Shown: positions 39,435 through 47,723 of the stretch, one piece after another
Layout of the letters: each line of letters opens with the position of its first letter
How positions within the stretch are numbered: position 1 is the stretch's first letter
Translations under genes and position numbers: made by a program
Source: an uncultured Gammaproteobacteria bacterium
GTDB lineage: Bacteria > Pseudomonadota > Gammaproteobacteria > UBA4575
DNA: 64,000 bases
Assembly: GCA_951812785.1 (NCBI GenBank)
Contig: OX638335.1
Location: 957,501-1,021,500, forward strand
Direction: 5' to 3'
The notes under the pieces: generated by a model
What the model saw: the letters and a program-made list of their open reading frames with translations, nothing else
Database searches by the model: none
What the model was told of the DNA's origin: nothing

Positions 39435-39668
39435 ATGAAACATATAGATACGAACGAGTTGCTTGAAAAGAATCCTCACTTGGATAAAGAACAATTCAAA
39501 CATCCTACTCCAAGAGAACCAATCTTTGGTTCGCGTAAGCCTCATGGTGGCATTTCATCTCCATATGCCGACAGAGGATCAAGAAATGGATCAAGCGGGG
39601 GTTGGCCTAATGGAGAGGAACGCGGGTATAGGCCATACTATAAAGCGACTTCAAGACGTTTCCCGTAA
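39435..39668 (+). CDS. Small third cargo protein, probably fused out of frame at its end
   Basis: 77 codons from ATG 39435 (AAAGG upstream). The first 45 residues or so (MKHIDTNELLEKNPHLDKEQ, then GGISSPYADRG) look like the small protein that follows SDH-type proteases. The tail from about 39600 reads transposase DNA in another frame and stops at 39668, so the native C-terminus is lost or altered. The product is unknown. This is the junction between cargo and transposase. Confidence 0.45.
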   Translation: MKHIDTNELLEKNPHLDKEQFKHPTPREPIFGSRKPHGGISSPYADRGSRNGSSGGWPNGEERGYRPYYKATSRRFP

Positions 39669-40434
39669 TACTGTAGGCAAGCTGCTTCGTGATGTCGGTG
39701 CAGCTTGTCTCAAATATCAAGACGAACATTTGAGCAACCTGCCTTGTAAGCGCATCCAGTGTGATGAAATCTGGTCGTTCGTGTATTCCAAACAGAAGAA
39801 CGTGCCAGAAGGGATGGAAGATAAAGCCGGTGATGTTTGGACATGGACAGCTATTGATGCAGATACCAAGCTGGTTCCTTGCTGGCATGTAGCAGATCGT
39901 AGCTTTAACTCTGCCAGGACGTTTATAGACGACCTGGCCGGAAGGCTTACAAGCAGGGTTCAACTCACAACGGATGGTCACAAGAAGCCTTACCTTGAAG
40001 CTGTTGAGAGTGCTTTTGGTAATGACATTGACTATGCCCGCCTCATCAAGATTTACGGAACAGACAAGACTAAGGATAGCGACAAACGATACTCACCGGC
40101 TGTTTGTACCGGTGCAGAGGCAAGAGTTGTTTCCGGCGATCCCGATATCGACCATGTATCAACCAGTTATGTTGAGCGTCAGAATCTGGACATGAGAAGA
40201 TTCACCAGATTAACCAACGGATTCAGCAAGGAAATTGAAAACCATATGCATGCAATCTCGCTTCACTACATGTACTACAATTTTGGTAGAATCCACCAAA
40301 CGCTGCGGGTTACCCAGGCAATGGAAGCAGGAATAACTGATCATGTATGGTTGCTGGAAGAAATCGCAAGCCTTGCGCCTATTGAGGCACCCAAGGCACG
40401 AGGGCCGTATAAGAAACGTGCCATTTCAAACTGA
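39610..40434 (+). CDS. IS1-family DDE transposase, slightly shortened N-terminus
   Basis: 274 residues from ATG 39610. A helix-turn-helix (about 8-30, with DVSRNTVGKLL) precedes the catalytic core: first Asp in RIQCDEIWSFVYSKQKN, second Asp in VQLTTDGHK, Glu in STSYVERQN. The core is uninterrupted, so it could be active. Relatives have about 12 more N-terminal residues, and a short deletion after the VERQN motif (NLDMRRFTRL) removes about four. The frame is open further upstream to 39463, but that part reads cargo DNA. The TGA stop lies inside the right inverted repeat. Confidence 0.85.
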   Translation: MERNAGIGHTIKRLQDVSRNTVGKLLRDVGAACLKYQDEHLSNLPCKRIQCDEIWSFVYSKQKNVPEGMEDKAGDVWTWTAIDADTKLVPCWHVADRSFNSARTFIDDLAGRLTSRVQLTTDGHKKPYLEAVESAFGNDIDYARLIKIYGTDKTKDSDKRYSPAVCTGAEARVVSGDPDIDHVSTSYVERQNLDMRRFTRLTNGFSKEIENHMHAISLHYMYYNFGRIHQTLRVTQAMEAGITDHVWLLEEIASLAPIEAPKARGPYKKRAISN

Positions 40435-40443
40435 GCCACTACC
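40424..40443 (-). repeat. Right terminal inverted repeat
   Basis: TTTCAAACTGAGCCACTACC is the exact reverse complement of the left repeat. It holds the transposase stop codon (40432-40434). Confidence 0.95.
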
Positions 40444-40451
40444 TTTTAGTT
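40444..40451. repeat. Right target-site duplication
   Basis: TTTTAGTT matches the left copy ATTTAGTT in 7 of 8 bases. The following AA completes the ancestral rseP stop TAA, 20 bases before the bamA start. Confidence 0.75.
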
Positions 40452-40471
40452 AAATAAATTGAAAGATAAAC

Positions 40472-42757
40472 GTGACAATCGGAATAATAAAAATATTTAC
40501 CTTGTTAGTTTTGTTGCTGCTTGTTAATGCAGCAAGTGCTGAACCTTTTAAGATTAGAGATATTGTTATTGAAGGTTTAGAGCGGATTGAACCGGGAACC
40601 GTCTTTACCTATATACCTGTGAAGGTGGGAGATGTATTTTCCGACACGGATTCTGCAGAAGTCATACGTGAACTGTATAAGACGGAGTTGTTCAGTGATG
40701 TGATATTACGCCTCGAAGATTCGGTGCTAACTGTAGAAGTAAAAGAACGTCCTGGAATCGCATCATTAGATATTATTGGAAATAAAGATATTCCGGATGA
40801 ACAATTAATAGAAAGCTTGACTGATATTGGTATTGCCCCTGGCAGAGTGTTGAATCGCTCAGTATTAGAGCGCTTAGAGAATGAGTTACTTCAACAATAT
40901 TTTGCACGTGGGAAATACAACGTACAAATTAGGACCTTAATGACTGAATTGGCACGAAATAGAGTCGATGTGCAAATTCAAATAGCTGAAGGAAAGGCTG
41001 CAAAAATAAAAGATGTAAATATTGTAGGTAACTCTATTTACATAGACAAAAAATTAAAAAAGAAATTTGAGTCTGGGAATAGACCATTTTGGAAAATTTG
41101 GTCTGATAATAATAAATATTCTAAACAACGCTTGTCGGCAGATCTTGAGCAGTTGCGTTCCCAATATCTCAATACTGGCTACTTGAATTTCTCTGTTGAT
41201 TCAACTCAAGTCTCAATCACTCCTGATAAAAAAGATATTTTCATTACTATTAATGTGAATGAAGGTGATCAGTACACGTTAGCGTCAGTCAAACTTGCGG
41301 GTTCTTTTGAAGTTGCAGAACAAGAGCTTAAGGGCTTATTGGCTGTTGAGGAGGGAGAAATTTTCTCGCGTAGTCAAGTTGTAGTTTCATCGGAGAGGAT
41401 ATCAAATCGTCTGGGTGCTGATGGTTATGCCTTTGCTCGTGTTAATCCTATTCCTGATGTTGATGAGGAAACTAAGACAGTGGATCTGACTTTCTTCATA
41501 GATCAAGGGAAAAGAGTGTACGTTCGAAGAGTAAGTGTGTTGGGGAATCAGTTTAGCCGTGATGAAGTATTCCGCCGCGAGTTGAGGCAGATGGAAGGTG
41601 GGTGGTATTCCCAGTCAGGTATAGAGGCGTCGCGAAGAAGGATTCAACGCTTAGCCTTTGTTGAGAATGTTGAAGTGGATACGATCAAAGTGCCAGGTCG
41701 AGATGATGTGGTTGATATAAATATCAGTGTAACTGAACGCCTTGCAGGTAGTTTTTCTATTGGGGCTGGACTCTCGGATAGTCAGGGTGCTGTTATTACG
41801 ACTAGCGTTAGCCAAGATAATTTTCTGGGTTCGGGAAAGCAAGTGGCGTTTAGGCTAAATACTAGTAAAGTTAACAGTATTTACGATTTTTCGTATACTG
41901 ATCCTTACTACACTATTGATGGTGTTAGTAGAGGATTTGGTTTTAGTTATATCTCTACAGATGCAGAAGAAGCTGATATTTCTGACTTTGGTTCTGATCA
42001 GTTTAGTCTTCAAGCAAGTTATGGAATTCCTTTGACTGAGATAGATAGAGTCAGCGTCATCGGTGATGTAAGAACAACGCAAATTAACACTAACACTAAT
42101 TCCTCAACAGAGGTTAACGAATTCTTAGATGATAATGGGAATGATTTTCTTAACTTTAACATTACTGGCATATATTCGCATGATAGTCGAAATAGAAGAA
42201 CATTTGGTACAAAGGGCTTTTATCAGAGAGCACGCCTTGAATTTTCAGTTCCATCTAGCGATCTAGAATACTACAAAGTTGATCATCAACATGTATGGCT
42301 AATACCCTTAAGCGAGACATTTACTTTTGCAACTAGATCAGAGGTTGGTTATGGAGAAAGCTTTGGTAGTACTACGGATTTACCCTTTTTTGAAAAGTTT
42401 CGAGCAGGTGGTTCGGGCTCGGTTAGAGGGTTTAGAGATAATACTTTGGGGCCTCAAGACTCCCAAGATGATTCGTTTGGTGGAAATTTCTTAACTACAG
42501 CGGGTGTAGAAATTTATTTCCCCGTCCCTGCGTTGGTCGAAGCTTCGAGATTCAGACTTGGTATATTTGCTGACGTTGGTAATGTATTTGCAGATGTTGA
42601 TGATTTCGAAACTAGTGAGCTGCGCGGGAGTGCAGGGCTGGAAATGAATTTAATAACAGGGCTTGGCGGGATAACATTGAGTTTTGCTAGCCCATTTAAT
42701 GATGATGAAGATGATGAGACTGAGTCATTTCAGTTTGAATTAGGCACAAGTTTTTAA
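40472..42757 (+). CDS. bamA: Outer membrane protein assembly factor BamA
   Basis: 761 residues from GTG 40472. A signal peptide (about 1-23, cut after ASA) precedes five POTRA domains (about 24-420) and an Omp85 beta-barrel with GGSGSVRGFRDNTLGP (the conserved VRGF loop) and a C-terminal aromatic FQFELGTSF. BamA inserts beta-barrel proteins in the outer membrane. Normally the gene follows rseP directly and precedes skp; the mobile element now separates it from rseP, so it may depend on read-through or a new promoter. Confidence 0.97.
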   Translation: MTIGIIKIFTLLVLLLLVNAASAEPFKIRDIVIEGLERIEPGTVFTYIPVKVGDVFSDTDSAEVIRELYKTELFSDVILRLEDSVLTVEVKERPGIASLDIIGNKDIPDEQLIESLTDIGIAPGRVLNRSVLERLENELLQQYFARGKYNVQIRTLMTELARNRVDVQIQIAEGKAAKIKDVNIVGNSIYIDKKLKKKFESGNRPFWKIWSDNNKYSKQRLSADLEQLRSQYLNTGYLNFSVDSTQVSITPDKKDIFITINVNEGDQYTLASVKLAGSFEVAEQELKGLLAVEEGEIFSRSQVVVSSERISNRLGADGYAFARVNPIPDVDEETKTVDLTFFIDQGKRVYVRRVSVLGNQFSRDEVFRRELRQMEGGWYSQSGIEASRRRIQRLAFVENVEVDTIKVPGRDDVVDINISVTERLAGSFSIGAGLSDSQGAVITTSVSQDNFLGSGKQVAFRLNTSKVNSIYDFSYTDPYYTIDGVSRGFGFSYISTDAEEADISDFGSDQFSLQASYGIPLTEIDRVSVIGDVRTTQINTNTNSSTEVNEFLDDNGNDFLNFNITGIYSHDSRNRRTFGTKGFYQRARLEFSVPSSDLEYYKVDHQHVWLIPLSETFTFATRSEVGYGESFGSTTDLPFFEKFRAGGSGSVRGFRDNTLGPQDSQDDSFGGNFLTTAGVEIYFPVPALVEASRFRLGIFADVGNVFADVDDFETSELRGSAGLEMNLITGLGGITLSFASPFNDDEDDETESFQFELGTSF

Positions 42758-42772
42758 CTCGGGAGAAACGCC

Positions 42773-43279
42773 TTGAATATGCAACGAATTACTATACTTT
42801 TGTCAATTTTATTGATTAGTACTACTTCTGTAGTTTATGCGGAATCAAAAATTGGCTATGTGAATTTTGGACAATTAATGGAAAAGTCACAACAAGGGCA
42901 AGCTGTGCGTAAAGCTCTAGAAAGTGAATTCTCTAGCAGAGATAAGCAATTGGGTGCTTCGCGTGATGCAATTCTTAAGTTAGAAGAAAAACTAAAGAAC
43001 GATAGAAGCATTATGAGCGAGTCTAATCGAGTTCAGCTTGAGAAGGATATACATAGTAAGAAGCGTGACCATAATCGTTTGCGAGATGAGTATCGTGAAG
43101 ACATCAATATTCGTCGTAATGAAGAGATTGGCGCATTGCAGAAGAAAGTATACGAAGTCATTAAGAAATTCTCACAAGAAAAAAGTTATGATCTTGTGTT
43201 AACACAAGCTGTTCTATACGCCAGCCCCCAAGTAGATATTACTGACCAGGTTCTACAAAGACTTAACTCAAGCAAATAA
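42773..43279 (+). CDS. skp: Periplasmic chaperone Skp (OmpH family)
   Basis: 168 residues with a signal peptide (about 1-23, ending VVYA) and a long charged coiled coil (about 45-130), as in Skp. ESKIGYVNFGQLM begins the mature protein. It holds unfolded outer membrane proteins on their way to BamA, the gene immediately upstream. GGGAG (42761-42765) is 7 bases before TTG 42773 and 13 before an ATG at 42779, so TTG is the slightly better start. Confidence 0.92.
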   Translation: MNMQRITILLSILLISTTSVVYAESKIGYVNFGQLMEKSQQGQAVRKALESEFSSRDKQLGASRDAILKLEEKLKNDRSIMSESNRVQLEKDIHSKKRDHNRLRDEYREDINIRRNEEIGALQKKVYEVIKKFSQEKSYDLVLTQAVLYASPQVDITDQVLQRLNSSK

Positions 43280-43307
43280 GTAGATAATAAATCATTTGAA
43301 GAATGGT

Positions 43308-44339
43308 ATGACTTATAGTGTTCGCGAGTTAGCTCGTGAGATAGGGGTCGATATACTCGGGAACGGCGATGATGAGATTACTCGTGTTGCTGATCTTGAA
43401 GATTCAAAAAAAGGTAGCCTTTCATTTGCAGTCTCTAGTCAATATCTGGATAAATTAAAGCAAACTAAAGCTACCGCAGTCATTATCCCAGAAGGTCTTA
43501 CTTCTTATTGTAAGACCACCGCTTTGATTTCCAATAATCCATATTTGAGTTTCGCAAGAGCAGCAAAACTACTACATCCTGAAGATGCGTTCATTGCTGA
43601 AATTCATCCGTCTGCTGTGATTCATGATGATTGTGAAATTGCAGATAATGTATACATTGGTCCTAATGTAGTCATCAGTGCTAAATGTACTATAGGGAAA
43701 GATAGTTATATTGGGCCAGGAACTGTTATTACAGCGCCATCTTTTATTGGAGCTTCATCACGCTTGATTGCTAGAGTGAGTATTGTTGGACCAACGTTAA
43801 TTGGCGAGCGGGTAATTATTCATCCTGGAGCAGTAATTGCGAGTGACGGTTTTGGCTTAGCGAACAATAATGGTATGTGGGAAAAAATCCCTCAACTGGG
43901 AAGAGTTATCTTAGGAGACGATGTTGAGATTGGTGCTAATACGACTATTGACCGTGGAGCACTAAAAGACACTATTATTGAGCAAGGCGCTAAGCTTGAT
44001 AATCAAATTCAAATTGCCCACAACGTCGTTATTGGTGCACATACTGCAATTGCTGGTTGCACTGGAATTGCGGGAAGCACTGTAATTGGAAAGCACTGCG
44101 CAATAGGAGCGGCGGCAGGAATTCAAGGACATATTAGAATTGCTGATGGCGTGCAAGTTTCAGGAATGACTGCGATTCGTAAATCAATCACAAAGCCAGG
44201 TTTGTATTCGTCAGGTACAACTGCTCAAGACAATAAAAGTTGGTTGCGTAATGCGGCGAGATTTAAAGATCTTGATGCATTGTTTAAACGGGTCAATGAT
44301 ATAGTAAAGAAACTAGAAAGAATTGAGAAAGGGAAATAA
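43308..44339 (+). CDS. lpxD: UDP-3-O-(3-hydroxyacyl)glucosamine N-acyltransferase
   Basis: 343 residues from ATG 43308 (a TTG at 43296 is also in frame). An N-terminal uridine-binding domain precedes a left-handed beta-helix of hexapeptide repeats (about 100-290); the catalytic histidine region reads NQIQIAHNVVIGAHTAIAG. It adds the N-linked hydroxyacyl chain in lipid A synthesis. Order bamA-skp-lpxD-fabZ-lpxA is the standard one. Confidence 0.95.
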   Translation: MTYSVRELAREIGVDILGNGDDEITRVADLEDSKKGSLSFAVSSQYLDKLKQTKATAVIIPEGLTSYCKTTALISNNPYLSFARAAKLLHPEDAFIAEIHPSAVIHDDCEIADNVYIGPNVVISAKCTIGKDSYIGPGTVITAPSFIGASSRLIARVSIVGPTLIGERVIIHPGAVIASDGFGLANNNGMWEKIPQLGRVILGDDVEIGANTTIDRGALKDTIIEQGAKLDNQIQIAHNVVIGAHTAIAGCTGIAGSTVIGKHCAIGAAAGIQGHIRIADGVQVSGMTAIRKSITKPGLYSSGTTAQDNKSWLRNAARFKDLDALFKRVNDIVKKLERIEKGK

Positions 44340-44340
44340 T

Positions 44341-44787
44341 ATGGATGCCGTCATGTCTGTTACAGAAATAATGAAGTATCTTCCGCATCGTTACCCTTTT
44401 CTGTTACTCGACCGTGTGGTTGAATGTAAGCATGGTGATTCTATAGTTGCAATTAAAAATGTCACTATTAATGAAGCTTTTTTCCAGGGGCATTTCCCAA
44501 ATACTCCTGTATTTCCTGGGGTATTGATACTTGAAGTATTAGCTCAAGTGTCGGGTGTTCTAGTATTAAGCGATCCTAAGTTAAAGCCAGAGAATGAAAG
44601 TTTATTTTTATTTGTCGGCATAGATAATGCTCGTTTTAAGCGTCCAGTTGTCCCTGGTGATCAGTTGCGTTTGGAATCACGTTTAACAAGGATGAAAAGA
44701 AACTATGGTGTATTTGAAACTAACGCATATGTTGAAAATGAATTGGCGGCTAGTGCGGAACTAAAATGCATGTTTAAAGACTTATAA
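44341..44787 (+). CDS. fabZ: 3-Hydroxyacyl-[acyl-carrier-protein] dehydratase FabZ
   Basis: 148 residues from ATG 44341, one base after the lpxD stop and behind GAGAAAGGGA. YLPHRYPFLLLDRVVE carries the conserved histidine and GHFPNTPVFPGVLILEVLAQ the catalytic glutamate. It dehydrates hydroxyacyl-ACP in fatty acid synthesis and competes with LpxA/LpxD for their substrate. A TTG at 44323 inside lpxD is a less likely start. Confidence 0.96.
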   Translation: MDAVMSVTEIMKYLPHRYPFLLLDRVVECKHGDSIVAIKNVTINEAFFQGHFPNTPVFPGVLILEVLAQVSGVLVLSDPKLKPENESLFLFVGIDNARFKRPVVPGDQLRLESRLTRMKRNYGVFETNAYVENELAASAELKCMFKDL

Positions 44788-44789
44788 AC

Positions 44790-45599
44790 ATGAGGAATAC
44801 TCATTCATTGAGCGGAAAGGATAAAGCTGAAATTCACGTAACAGCAGTTTTAGATCCAACTGTAAGCGTGGGTGAGGGTGTCAGTATTGGGCCCTATTGC
44901 GTTATCGGCGCCCATGTAGAGATAGGGGCGAATACAACTATTGGTCCTCATGTGGTAATTCAAGGTCCTACCAAAATAGGTGAGGGAAACCAAATTTTTC
45001 AATTCTCCTCGCTTGGTGAGATACCTCAAGACAAAAAATTTTCCGGTGAAGATAGTCAGCTAGTTATTGGTAACAACAATACTATCCGAGAATTCTGCAC
45101 GATTAATAGAGGTACTAATGCTGATCAGGGTTCAACAATTATCGGTAATGATAATTGGATTATGGCGTATGTGCATATTGCACACGACTGTGTAATTGGT
45201 AATGGGGCCATCTTCTCTAATGGTGCTTCATTGGCCGGACATGTAAAAGTGGATGATTTCGCTGTTTTAGGTGGTTTTACATTAGTGCATCAATTCTGTC
45301 ATATCGGTGCGCATTCATTTTGTGGTATGGGTACTGCGCTAAATAAGGATTTGCCTCCCTATATGATGGCTTCTGGTAATTTGGCAAAGGCGTTTGGTCT
45401 AAATAAAGAAGGCTTGCGTCGCCGAGAATTTAGCGAAGATGTGATTCAGGCGCTTCATCAGGTTTATAAAGCGCTAATTATTTCAAGAAATTCTCGTGCA
45501 GAGCAATTTGAAAAAATAAGACAAATTGCTCGACAATATAGTGAAGTGCGCGAATTTGTAGAGTTCGTTGAAAATAGCCAGCGTGGAACGGTTCGTTAA
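44790..45599 (+). CDS. lpxA: UDP-N-acetylglucosamine O-acyltransferase LpxA
   Basis: 269 residues: a left-handed beta-helix (about 15-195; catalytic His in VHIAHDCVIGN) and a helical tail (LNKEGLRRREFS). It starts lipid A synthesis by acylating UDP-GlcNAc. The N-terminus carries about 12 extra residues before HVTAVLDPTV compared with E. coli. Known: LpxA enzymes from gnnA/gnnB-containing bacteria can prefer the diamino sugar UDP-GlcNAc3N; selectivity here cannot be read by eye. Its end overlaps the convergent lpxB by 4 bases. Confidence 0.96.
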   Translation: MRNTHSLSGKDKAEIHVTAVLDPTVSVGEGVSIGPYCVIGAHVEIGANTTIGPHVVIQGPTKIGEGNQIFQFSSLGEIPQDKKFSGEDSQLVIGNNNTIREFCTINRGTNADQGSTIIGNDNWIMAYVHIAHDCVIGNGAIFSNGASLAGHVKVDDFAVLGGFTLVHQFCHIGAHSFCGMGTALNKDLPPYMMASGNLAKAFGLNKEGLRRREFSEDVIQALHQVYKALIISRNSRAEQFEKIRQIARQYSEVREFVEFVENSQRGTVR

Positions 45600-46711
45600 T
45601 TTTGATTGGCTAATGCTATTGCTTGCTGGGCAAGTTCGGTAGAGTTAATTCCTGAGCTTAACTTGCTGTGAATTTCTTCGCGGTTTTTGAGCATCTTTTC
45701 ATTGATCTGTTTATCGTTAATCAGCTTAACTAAAGAGTTGAATAGGGTGTCTGCGTTTGCATCATCTTGAATTAGCTCCGTGTATGCGCGCCTATTTAAA
45801 ATAATATTTGCTAAGCAGATGTGTTTAACATTTACCATGTGAGCAAATAATTTATAAGTGATCGGTGATATCTTATATACCACTACCATGGCTTTGCCCA
45901 TTAAAGCCGTTTGAAGTGTGGCTGTTCCTGAGGCAATGGCGAGTACTTGGCATTGTTTAATGGAGGCGTAAAAATTGCCCTTTTGATAGCTAATGGGTAA
46001 ATTGTATTTGTTGTAACTTTTGAGGTCGTTAATGTTTGTGCTGGGTGCTACTGGCAATATAAATTTAATCTTAGGATTTTGCTTTAGTAGTCCTTGAGCA
46101 GCGTCTATCATCATAGGCAATAACTTTTTGATTTCATTTTTGCGGCTGCCTGGAAGTAGTCCTATAGTTGTTACTTGATTTGGCGTATTGTGTTTAGAGT
46201 TGTAAGTGGCATCAATGTCATCTAATAATGGATGGCGTACAAGGCACGCAGGGATGTTTTCTTTTTTATAAAAATCCAATTCAAATGGGAATAATACTGC
46301 CATTAGATCTACCCACTTCTTGATTTTTTTTACTCTTCCTATGCGCCATGCCCATACTTGTGGGCTGACATAAAACATTACTTTTATGCCTAAGTTTTTC
46401 GCATAGGCAGCTAGTTTTAAATTGAACTCGGGATAATCAATGAGGATGAGTAATTCTGGTTTCTTGTCTCTGATGTGCTTTTTGAGTATAGATAATATGC
46501 TGCGTAGGCGTGGATAATGCCTTAATATTTCTGCGATACCGACGACAGATGTTTCACTGACATCAAACAGAGTCTGTACGCCAGCGTTACGCATAGATTG
46601 TCCACCTATGCCGGATATTGTTAACTGTTTATCAAGGTTATTTAATGCGTTTGCAAGTTTTCCACCAAGCAAATCGCCTGATACTTCTCCAGCAACTATG
46701 ACAATATCCAT
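45596..46711 (-). CDS. lpxB: Lipid-A-disaccharide synthase
   Basis: 371 residues of the GT19 family: VAGEVSGDLLGGKLANAL at the N-terminus, SVVGIAEILRHYPR, YVSPQVWAWRIGRVKKI and LLPGSRKNEIKKLLP. It joins UDP-diacyl-GlcN and lipid X at the inner membrane. Unlike in enterobacteria, it faces lpxA on the opposite strand and is the last gene of a gnnA-gnnB-lpxB series, 12 bases after gnnB. Confidence 0.96.
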   Translation of the reverse strand: MDIVIVAGEVSGDLLGGKLANALNNLDKQLTISGIGGQSMRNAGVQTLFDVSETSVVGIAEILRHYPRLRSILSILKKHIRDKKPELLILIDYPEFNLKLAAYAKNLGIKVMFYVSPQVWAWRIGRVKKIKKWVDLMAVLFPFELDFYKKENIPACLVRHPLLDDIDATYNSKHNTPNQVTTIGLLPGSRKNEIKKLLPMMIDAAQGLLKQNPKIKFILPVAPSTNINDLKSYNKYNLPISYQKGNFYASIKQCQVLAIASGTATLQTALMGKAMVVVYKISPITYKLFAHMVNVKHICLANIILNRRAYTELIQDDANADTLFNSLVKLINDKQINEKMLKNREEIHSKLSSGINSTELAQQAIALANQN

Positions 46712-46723
46712 TAGCTGTGTTTG

Positions 46724-47718
46724 CTATCCAAGCTGTTGCTGAAACACCCTAATAACTCTCTCAATCTGTTCGGATGAAAGCTCGGGATACATAGGTAGAG
46801 AGAGGCAGTTTGAAGATACTTTCTCGGTAATAGGTAATGACGCCTCAGGCTCATTATTTGTGAAAGCAACTTGCTGGTGTAAGCCTTTGGGGTAATAAAT
46901 TGCAGAAGCAATATTCTGTTCGCTGAGTGCCGCGTGTATTTTATCTCTGCGAGAGTCTTGAATTGTATATTGATGATATACATGAGTGCTGTCGGGAGAT
47001 TCATTCGGTGTGGTAATGCCTAGTTCTGTTAATGCTTTTGTGTATTTGCAAGCATTGGTATGCCTTTGTTGATTATATTTATCAATGCGTTTTAACTTTA
47101 TGCGTAAGATCTCTGCTTGCAGCTCATCAAGACGGCTATTGTAACCAACAATTGTATGTTCGTATCTTATTGGGCTGCCATGGTTGCGTAATAATTTTAA
47201 TGTTTCAGCAAGTTTGTTATCAGCAGTGCTGATCATGCCACCATCACCATAACAGCCAAGGTTCTTGCTTGGGAAAAAACTAAAGCAGCTAATGTCCCAG
47301 TTTTTTTGCCTTTATAACTCGTGCCAAATGATTGGGCACAATCTTCTACTAAAAATATGCTTTTGCCTTTAATGATAGTTTTTATTTCATCAATATCAGC
47401 AGTTAACCCGAATAAATGGACCGCAATAATCGCACGTGTTTTTTCGGAGATAGCGTTCTTGATGCATGCAGGATCTACATTTAATGTAATTGGATCTATA
47501 TCGGCAAATACTGGTGTTGCACCTACATAACAAATTGCTTCGGCTGTAGCAGCAAAAGTGAATGAAGGACAAATCACTTCATCTTCTAATGCATGAACAT
47601 TAGGTCCCATTATGAAAGCGGTATTTTCTAGTGCGTAGTTAACAGCGCTTTGAATTTCATTTTTTAGAGATTGATATTGCTGGCGCAAATCAACCATGGG
47701 GATAGGTGTCGGATTCAT
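46724..47718 (-). pseudogene. gnnB: GnnB-type DegT/DnrJ aminotransferase, broken
   Basis: The N-terminal segment starts MNPTPIPMVDLRQQYQSLK. After HALED it jumps to EVICPSFTFAATAEAI, losing about 35-40 residues that in the family carry the SGTDAL phosphate-binding motif. The frame is then lost after KKTGTLA, where 10 bases are missing; the next frame resumes at CFSFFPSKNLG (with the PLP lysine) and runs to the end (NSRLDELQAEILRIKLKRID, HVYHQYTI). Neither half can be active. GnnB would transaminate the 3-keto sugar made by GnnA. Context (gnnA upstream, lpxB downstream) supports the identity; the symbol is inferred. Confidence 0.75.
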
Positions 47719-47723
47719 GTTAA

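Larger units (their letters stand above)
38240..40443 (+). mobile_element. IS1-family element carrying a Clp-fold protease cargo
   Basis: A 2204-bp element flanked by 20-bp perfect inverted repeats and a near-perfect 8-bp target duplication. The right 830 bases encode a DDE transposase of the IS1 type. The left 1350 bases hold three small genes unrelated to transposition: a KGG-motif protein, an SDH-family Clp-fold protease and a small protein, the first two broken. A simple IS of this type would be about 1 kb, so this is a passenger-carrying form. It sits between rseP and bamA, in the same orientation. Confidence 0.85.

Noticed and set aside
39463-39609. Upstream extension of the transposase reading frame
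   Set aside because: The frame is open, but this part reads the third cargo gene out of frame and does not resemble a transposase N-terminus.
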